A stretch of 8,589 bases of DNA, taken from the NCBI RefSeq assembly GCF_049059935.1, contig NZ_JBMGQR010000114.1:1-8589 (forward strand), in the 5' to 3' direction. Positions 5,743-8,589 of this stretch are shown piece after piece. The notes beneath the pieces are model-generated. The model searched no databases. It was not told the DNA's origin and was given only the letters and a program-made list of their open reading frames with translations. Position 1 is the stretch's first letter. Every line of letters starts with the position of its first letter. The position numbers and the translations under genes are program-made. The stretch comes from JAURVT01 sp049059935. Its GTDB lineage: Bacteria; Actinomycetota; Actinomycetes; Propionibacteriales; Nocardioidaceae.

Positions 5743-5760
5743 CGCGATCGCGACCGGTCG
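5743..5760. promoter_or_regulatory. Two fused 10-bp palindromes upstream of the nth promoter
   Basis: CGCGATCGCG (5743-5752) and CGACCGGTCG (5751-5760) are each perfect palindromes and share two bases. They lie 14 nt upstream of the PafBC-like box of nth. Possible operator; GC-rich DNA produces such palindromes by chance fairly often, so confidence is low. Confidence 0.3.
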
Positions 5761-5773
5761 TTCGGCGCGGCGC

Positions 5774-5796
5774 GTGTCGGTGGGCCCCATTACTGT
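5774..5796 (+). promoter_or_regulatory. PafBC-type (RecA-independent DNA-damage) promoter of nth
   Basis: The mycobacterial RecA-independent damage promoter consensus is TTGTCRGTG, 8 nt, TANNNT. Here GTGTCGGTG (5774-5782) matches 8 of 9 positions (only the first T is G), followed by exactly 8 nt (5783-5790) and TACTGT (5791-5796). The -10 ends 7 nt before the GTG at 5804, so the transcript would begin on that GTG. The fit of sequence, spacing and target gene (DNA repair) makes chance unlikely, although it has not been tested here. Confidence 0.72.
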
Positions 5797-5803
5797 TGGT
5801 CCG

Positions 5804-6532
5804 GTGCCGACCCCGACCGCCGCGAGCAGCCCGCCGCCGACGTCGCTGGTGAGGCGTGCCCGCAAGATCGACCGCGTCCTGGCGCAGACCTACCCCGACG
5901 CCAAGGCCGAGCTCGACTTCGACGGCCCGTTCCAGCTGCTCGTCGTCACGGTGCTGTCGGCGCAGACCACCGACCGGCGCGTCAACGCCGTGCGGCCGGT
6001 CCTGTTCGACGCCTACCCCGACCCCGTGGCGATGGCCGGTGCCGACCGCGAGCGGCTCGAGGAGATCCTCAAGCCCACCGGGTTCTTCCGGGCCAAGACG
6101 CAGTCGGTCCTCAAGCTCAGCGCCGACCTCGTCGAGCGCTTCGACGGCGAGGTCCCGCCGCGTCTGAAGGACCTCGTGACGCTGCCCGGCGTCGGCCGCA
6201 AGACCGCCAACGTCGTGCTCGGCAACGCGTTCGGCGTCCCGGGCATCACCGTCGACACCCACTTCGGACGCCTGTCGCGCCGCCTCGGCCTCGTCGACGC
6301 CGAGACGTCGAAGGACCCGGTCAAGACCGAGCACGCCGTCGGGGCGCTGTTCCCCAAGCGCGACTGGACAATGCTCAGCCACCACCTGATCTGGCACGGC
6401 CGCCGCGTGTGCCACGCCCGCAAGCCGGCGTGCGGCGCCTGCCCGGTGGCGCGCTGGTGCCCGTCGTTCGGCGAGGGACCCACCGATCCCGACGAGGCCG
6501 CGAAGCTGGTCAAGACCGAGGGCCGCGCATGA
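5804..6532 (+). CDS. nth: Endonuclease III (DNA glycosylase/AP lyase)
   Basis: Protein of 242 residues, close to the 245 of M. tuberculosis Nth and longer than the 211 of E. coli. Bifunctional enzyme that removes oxidised pyrimidines and cuts at abasic sites in base-excision repair. The helix-hairpin-helix LPGVGRKTANVVL (127-139) carries the catalytic lysine K133; the catalytic aspartate is D151 in VDTHFGR. The C-terminal [4Fe-4S] motif is exact: C203-x6-C210-x2-C213-x5-C219. The frame is open up to 5642, but I choose GTG at 5804 because a -10 (TACTGT) ends 7 nt before it and upstream residues (Arg-rich, low complexity) do not resemble Nth. There is no Shine-Dalgarno sequence, which fits a leaderless mRNA. 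It leads a four-gene run, overlapping the thioredoxin gene by 4 nt. It corresponds to Rv3674c. Confidence 0.96.
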   Translation: MPTPTAASSPPPTSLVRRARKIDRVLAQTYPDAKAELDFDGPFQLLVVTVLSAQTTDRRVNAVRPVLFDAYPDPVAMAGADRERLEEILKPTGFFRAKTQSVLKLSADLVERFDGEVPPRLKDLVTLPGVGRKTANVVLGNAFGVPGITVDTHFGRLSRRLGLVDAETSKDPVKTEHAVGALFPKRDWTMLSHHLIWHGRRVCHARKPACGACPVARWCPSFGEGPTDPDEAAKLVKTEGRA

Positions 6533-7185
6533 GCCGAACCCGCGTCGCGGGCGTGCTGCTCTCGGCGTCGGTGCTGCTGCTCGCGGGGTGTGGAGGCGAC
6601 GACGAGCCCACCACCGCACCCACGTTCGGTGGCGGCGGGCCCACGGCCGGCGAGGCCGACGTCGACACCCCCGCCCTGCAGGCGCTCCGGTCCGAGGCCG
6701 GGCTGGACGACTGCCCGGCCACGGACGCCTCCGCCACGCCCGCCCCCGCGGGCGCCGACGGCGTCAGGCTCCCCGACGCGTCCCTCGACTGCCTCGGTGG
6801 CGGGTCGCCGGTCAGCCTGGCCGCGCTGCGCGGCACGCCCACCGTCGTCAACCTGTGGGCGTCGTGGTGCGAGCCGTGCCGCGACGAGCTCCCCGTCCTC
6901 GCGAGCCTGCACGAGCGCGCCGGCGACCGCGTCCGGGTGCTCGGCGTCGACTACCAGGACGCCGACCCTGCCGCCGCGCTGCGGCTCGCGGGGTCGTCCG
7001 GCGTCACCTACCCCTCGGTGGCCGACCCCGACGGCGCCCTGCGCGACGCCCTGCGCGTCGTCGCCCTGCCGCAGACGGTCTTCGTCGACGCCGACGGATC
7101 CGTGACGGCCGTCGAGCGGCGTCCGTACGACACCGAGGCCGACCTCGACGCGGCGGTCGAGGAGCACCTCGGGGTGACGCCGTGA
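6529..7185 (+). CDS. Thioredoxin-fold lipoprotein (TlpA/ResA-like)
   Basis: Protein of 218 residues. A signal peptide with a lipobox, hydrophobic VLLLAGC (15-21), predicts lipidation at C21 and anchoring on the outer face of the membrane. A low-complexity linker rich in Gly, Pro, Ala and Thr (22-80) follows, then a thioredoxin domain: VVNLWASWCEPCRDELP (106-122) with active-site CEPC at 114-117, a ResA/TlpA-like VLGVDYQD (138-145) and the cis-proline P181 in VVALPQTVFVD. Two further cysteines, C62 (DDCPATD) and C88 (LDCLGG), lie before the active site and could form a structural or regulatory disulfide. Likely role: thiol-disulfide exchange on exported proteins, perhaps reduction in cytochrome c maturation or folding. 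It starts with ATG overlapping the nth stop (ATGA) and overlaps the next gene by 4 nt. It matches Rv3673c in position. Confidence 0.93.
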   Translation: MSRTRVAGVLLSASVLLLAGCGGDDEPTTAPTFGGGGPTAGEADVDTPALQALRSEAGLDDCPATDASATPAPAGADGVRLPDASLDCLGGGSPVSLAALRGTPTVVNLWASWCEPCRDELPVLASLHERAGDRVRVLGVDYQDADPAAALRLAGSSGVTYPSVADPDGALRDALRVVALPQTVFVDADGSVTAVERRPYDTEADLDAAVEEHLGVTP

Positions 7186-7865
7186 GCGTCGAGCCGTCCG
7201 TCCTCGCGGGGCTGCCGGACTGGCTGCACCCGCTCGCCGAGGGAGTGTCCGAGGTCGAGGACCTCCACCTGTCGCCGCGGCTGCCCTCCCCGCCCGCCGA
7301 CGCGCGCCAGTCCGCCGTGCTCATGCTGTTCGGCGAGGGCGAGCGCGGCCCCGACCTGCTCTTCACCGAGCGCTCGGCGCGGATGCGCTCGCACGCCGGG
7401 CAGGTGTCGTTCCCCGGTGGCCGGCGCGACCCGGGCGACGTCGACGAGGCCGCGACCGCGCTGCGCGAGGCGCAGGAGGAGGTCGGGCTCGACCCCGCCG
7501 CCGTCCACGTCTTCGGCGACCTCCCCCCGCTGTGGCTGCCGCCCAGCAACTCCGCGGTCACCGTCGTGCTCGGCTACGCGCCGTCCAGCACGCCCGTGCA
7601 CATCGCCAGCCCGGCCGAGGTCGCGTCGGTGTTCCGCACGCCGCTGGCCGACCTGCTCGACCCCGAGCGACGCTTCACCGTCCGCGGGCCGTCGGGCTGG
7701 CGCGGCCCCGGCTTCCGCGTCGGCGACGGGCTGACGCTCTGGGGCTTCACCGCGGGCGTCGTCGCCCGTCTGTTCAGCCACGTGGGCTGGGAGCGCGAGT
7801 GGGACCAGTCGCGCCTCGAGCCCTACCCCCGGCCCCCGGCCGGAGCCCGACAGGAGAACCAGTGA
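7182..7865 (+). CDS. NUDIX CoA pyrophosphohydrolase (NUDT7/NudL-like)
   Basis: Protein of 227 residues. The CoA-specific signature of this subfamily is present: LLFTERSARMRSHAG (59-73) followed by QVSFPGG (74-80), the L-L-x-T-x-R-S-x-x-x-R-x-H-x-G-x-V-x-F-P-G-G pattern. The metal-binding part TALREAQEEVGL (92-103) follows at the spacing typical of CoA Nudix enzymes. Expected reaction: CoA or CoA ester to 3',5'-ADP and 4'-phosphopantetheine (or acyl-phosphopantetheine). The start GTG at 7182 overlaps the thioredoxin stop (GTGA). No good Shine-Dalgarno sequence is seen, so translation is probably coupled. It ends by overlapping the marP start by 4 nt. It corresponds to Rv3672c. It is the second NUDIX hydrolase in the window and only distantly like the first. 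Confidence 0.94.
   Translation: MSVEPSVLAGLPDWLHPLAEGVSEVEDLHLSPRLPSPPADARQSAVLMLFGEGERGPDLLFTERSARMRSHAGQVSFPGGRRDPGDVDEAATALREAQEEVGLDPAAVHVFGDLPPLWLPPSNSAVTVVLGYAPSSTPVHIASPAEVASVFRTPLADLLDPERRFTVRGPSGWRGPGFRVGDGLTLWGFTAGVVARLFSHVGWEREWDQSRLEPYPRPPAGARQENQ
7852..7856 (+). promoter_or_regulatory. Ribosome binding site for marP
   Basis: AGGAG ends 5 nt before the GTG at 7862. It supports that start and suggests marP is also initiated independently of the preceding NUDIX gene despite the 4-nt overlap. Confidence 0.7.
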
Positions 7866-8589
7866 ACGTCCTCGACATCGTCCTCGTGGTGGCGGTGCTG
7901 GCCTACGGGCTGTCCGGGTACTGGCAGGGCTTCATCGCCGGGGTCGCCGCCACCATCGGGCTGCTCGCCGGTGGCGCGCTCGGCATCCTGGTCGTGCCGA
8001 CCGTCCTCGAGGACGCCGGCGACTCCCTCAGCACGGCGCTCATCGCGCTGTTCTGCGTGCTGCTGCTCGCCGTCGTCGGGCAGGCCATCGGGTCGTGGAT
8101 CGGCGGCATGCTGCGCCAGGGCATCACGTGGAGCCCGGCGCGGTCGGTCGACGCCGTGGGCGGTGCCGTGCTGTCGATGGCGGCCGTGCTCGTGGTGGCG
8201 TGGGCGCTCGGCTACGCCGTCAGCGGCGCCCAGATCCCCGGCGTGTCCAACGCGGTGCGCGGGTCGTACCTGCTCGGCAAGGTCGACGGCGTGATGCCCG
8301 GGCAGGCCGACCGGGCCCTCGGCGCGTTCAACCGCATCGTCGACTCCAACCTGTTCCCGCGGTACCTCGAGCCGTTCGCCCAGGAGCAGATCACCCCGAT
8401 CCAGGAGCCCGACCAGGCGGTGCTCGCGCGCCGCGGCGTCGAGCGGGCGCAGCGCAGCGTCGTCAAGGTCGTGGGCCAGGCGCGCTGCAACCGGGGCATC
8501 GAGGGGTCGGGCTTCGTCTACGCACCCGACCGGATCATGACCAACGCGCACGTCGTCGCCGGCGTCGACAACCCGTTCGTCGCGGTGGG
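7862..8589 (+). CDS. marP: MarP-type membrane serine protease (3' end missing)
   Basis: 242 residues are visible; the gene runs out of the window. The N-terminal part is a CvpA-like membrane domain with hydrophobic segments at about 5-20, 25-46, 58-80 and 98-120, then a periplasmic linker (about 125-195). The chymotrypsin-type protease domain begins at RSVVKVVGQARCNRGIEGSG (198-217). The catalytic histidine is H230 in MTNAHVVAG. C209 lies where M. tuberculosis MarP has the first cysteine of its regulatory disulfide. The Asp, Ser and second Cys of that scheme would be beyond the window. MarP (Rv3671c) cleaves peptidoglycan-hydrolase targets and is needed for survival in acid and oxidative stress. 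The GTG start overlaps the NUDIX stop by 4 nt (GTGA). The position after nth-thioredoxin-NUDIX matches M. tuberculosis. Confidence 0.95.
   Translation, partial: MNVLDIVLVVAVLAYGLSGYWQGFIAGVAATIGLLAGGALGILVVPTVLEDAGDSLSTALIALFCVLLLAVVGQAIGSWIGGMLRQGITWSPARSVDAVGGAVLSMAAVLVVAWALGYAVSGAQIPGVSNAVRGSYLLGKVDGVMPGQADRALGAFNRIVDSNLFPRYLEPFAQEQITPIQEPDQAVLARRGVERAQRSVVKVVGQARCNRGIEGSGFVYAPDRIMTNAHVVAGVDNPFVAV

Larger units (their letters stand above)
5602..5803. other. crp-nth divergent intergenic region, 202 bp
   Basis: This is the largest gap between genes. It holds, from left to right, the crp ribosome site, a weak minus-strand -10 candidate TAGGAC (5692-5687), an imperfect inverted repeat (5695-5714), twin palindromes (5743-5760) and the nth promoter (5774-5796). 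I see no Crp box (TGTGA-N6-TCACA or close variant) and no LexA box of the GAAC-N4-GTTC form. Confidence 0.8.

Noticed and set aside
5642..5803. Upstream extension of nth to ATG at 5642
   Set aside because: It would translate through the promoter region, including the PafBC-like box and the -10. The added 54 residues are Arg-rich and unlike Nth; the resulting 296 residues would exceed the family length.
5602..5803. Crp autoregulatory site or LexA box in the crp-nth gap
   Set aside because: I found no TGTGA-N6-TCACA-like or GAAC-N4-GTTC-like sequence there on either strand.
5080..7185. A single 701-codon plus-strand frame running across crp, nth and the thioredoxin gene
   Set aside because: Its last third is the thioredoxin lipoprotein frame. 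The upstream part lies antisense to crp and out of frame with nth; a fusion is not credible given the lipobox signal peptide at 6529.

Overview
The window is about 8.6 kb of very GC-rich, gene-dense DNA. It encodes WhiB, Crp/GlxR-type and MarP-type proteins. Gene content and order match the Mycobacterium tuberculosis stretch Rv3681c (whiB4) to Rv3671c (marP) almost gene for gene, so the source is an actinobacterium (Actinomycetota). A Nocardioides/Propionibacteriales-like host is my guess from codon bias and the extra NUDIX gene, and is not proven. I see no phage, plasmid, CRISPR, tRNA or rRNA.

Layout. (1) 1-275, plus strand: 3' part of a WhiB4/WblA-type iron-sulfur regulator, ending at a hairpin (290-317) that it shares with (2) 2505-320, minus strand: two overlapping ArsA/Get3-like ATPase genes. 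(3) 2506-2569: a 64-bp divergent promoter region in which both flanking genes appear to be read from leaderless transcripts. (4) 2570-4807, plus strand: a tight run of DUF4177 protein, RidA-like protein, NUDT19-like NUDIX hydrolase and metallo-beta-lactamase-fold hydrolase. (5) 4808-4923: a convergent gap holding an 82-nt, unusually long and AT-rich palindrome. (6) 5601-4924, minus strand: the cAMP receptor protein Crp. (7) 5602-5803: a divergent regulatory region with a very good match to the PafBC (RecA-independent DNA-damage) promoter directly before nth. (8) 5804 to the window end, plus strand: nth (endonuclease III), a thioredoxin-fold lipoprotein, a CoA-type NUDIX hydrolase and the start of the membrane serine protease marP. 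Each gene of this last run overlaps the next by 4 nt.

Taken together the genes suggest stress physiology: redox/NO sensing (WhiB4), envelope or tail-anchored-protein ATPases, metabolite repair and clean-up (RidA, NUDIX, MBL), cAMP control (Crp), base-excision repair (nth), extracytoplasmic thiol chemistry (thioredoxin lipoprotein) and acid/oxidative-stress proteolysis (MarP). The core genes are known families. The less ordinary signals lie in the non-coding DNA: the long palindrome at 4821-4902, the PafBC-type leaderless promoter of nth, and the back-to-back leaderless starts at 2505/2570.
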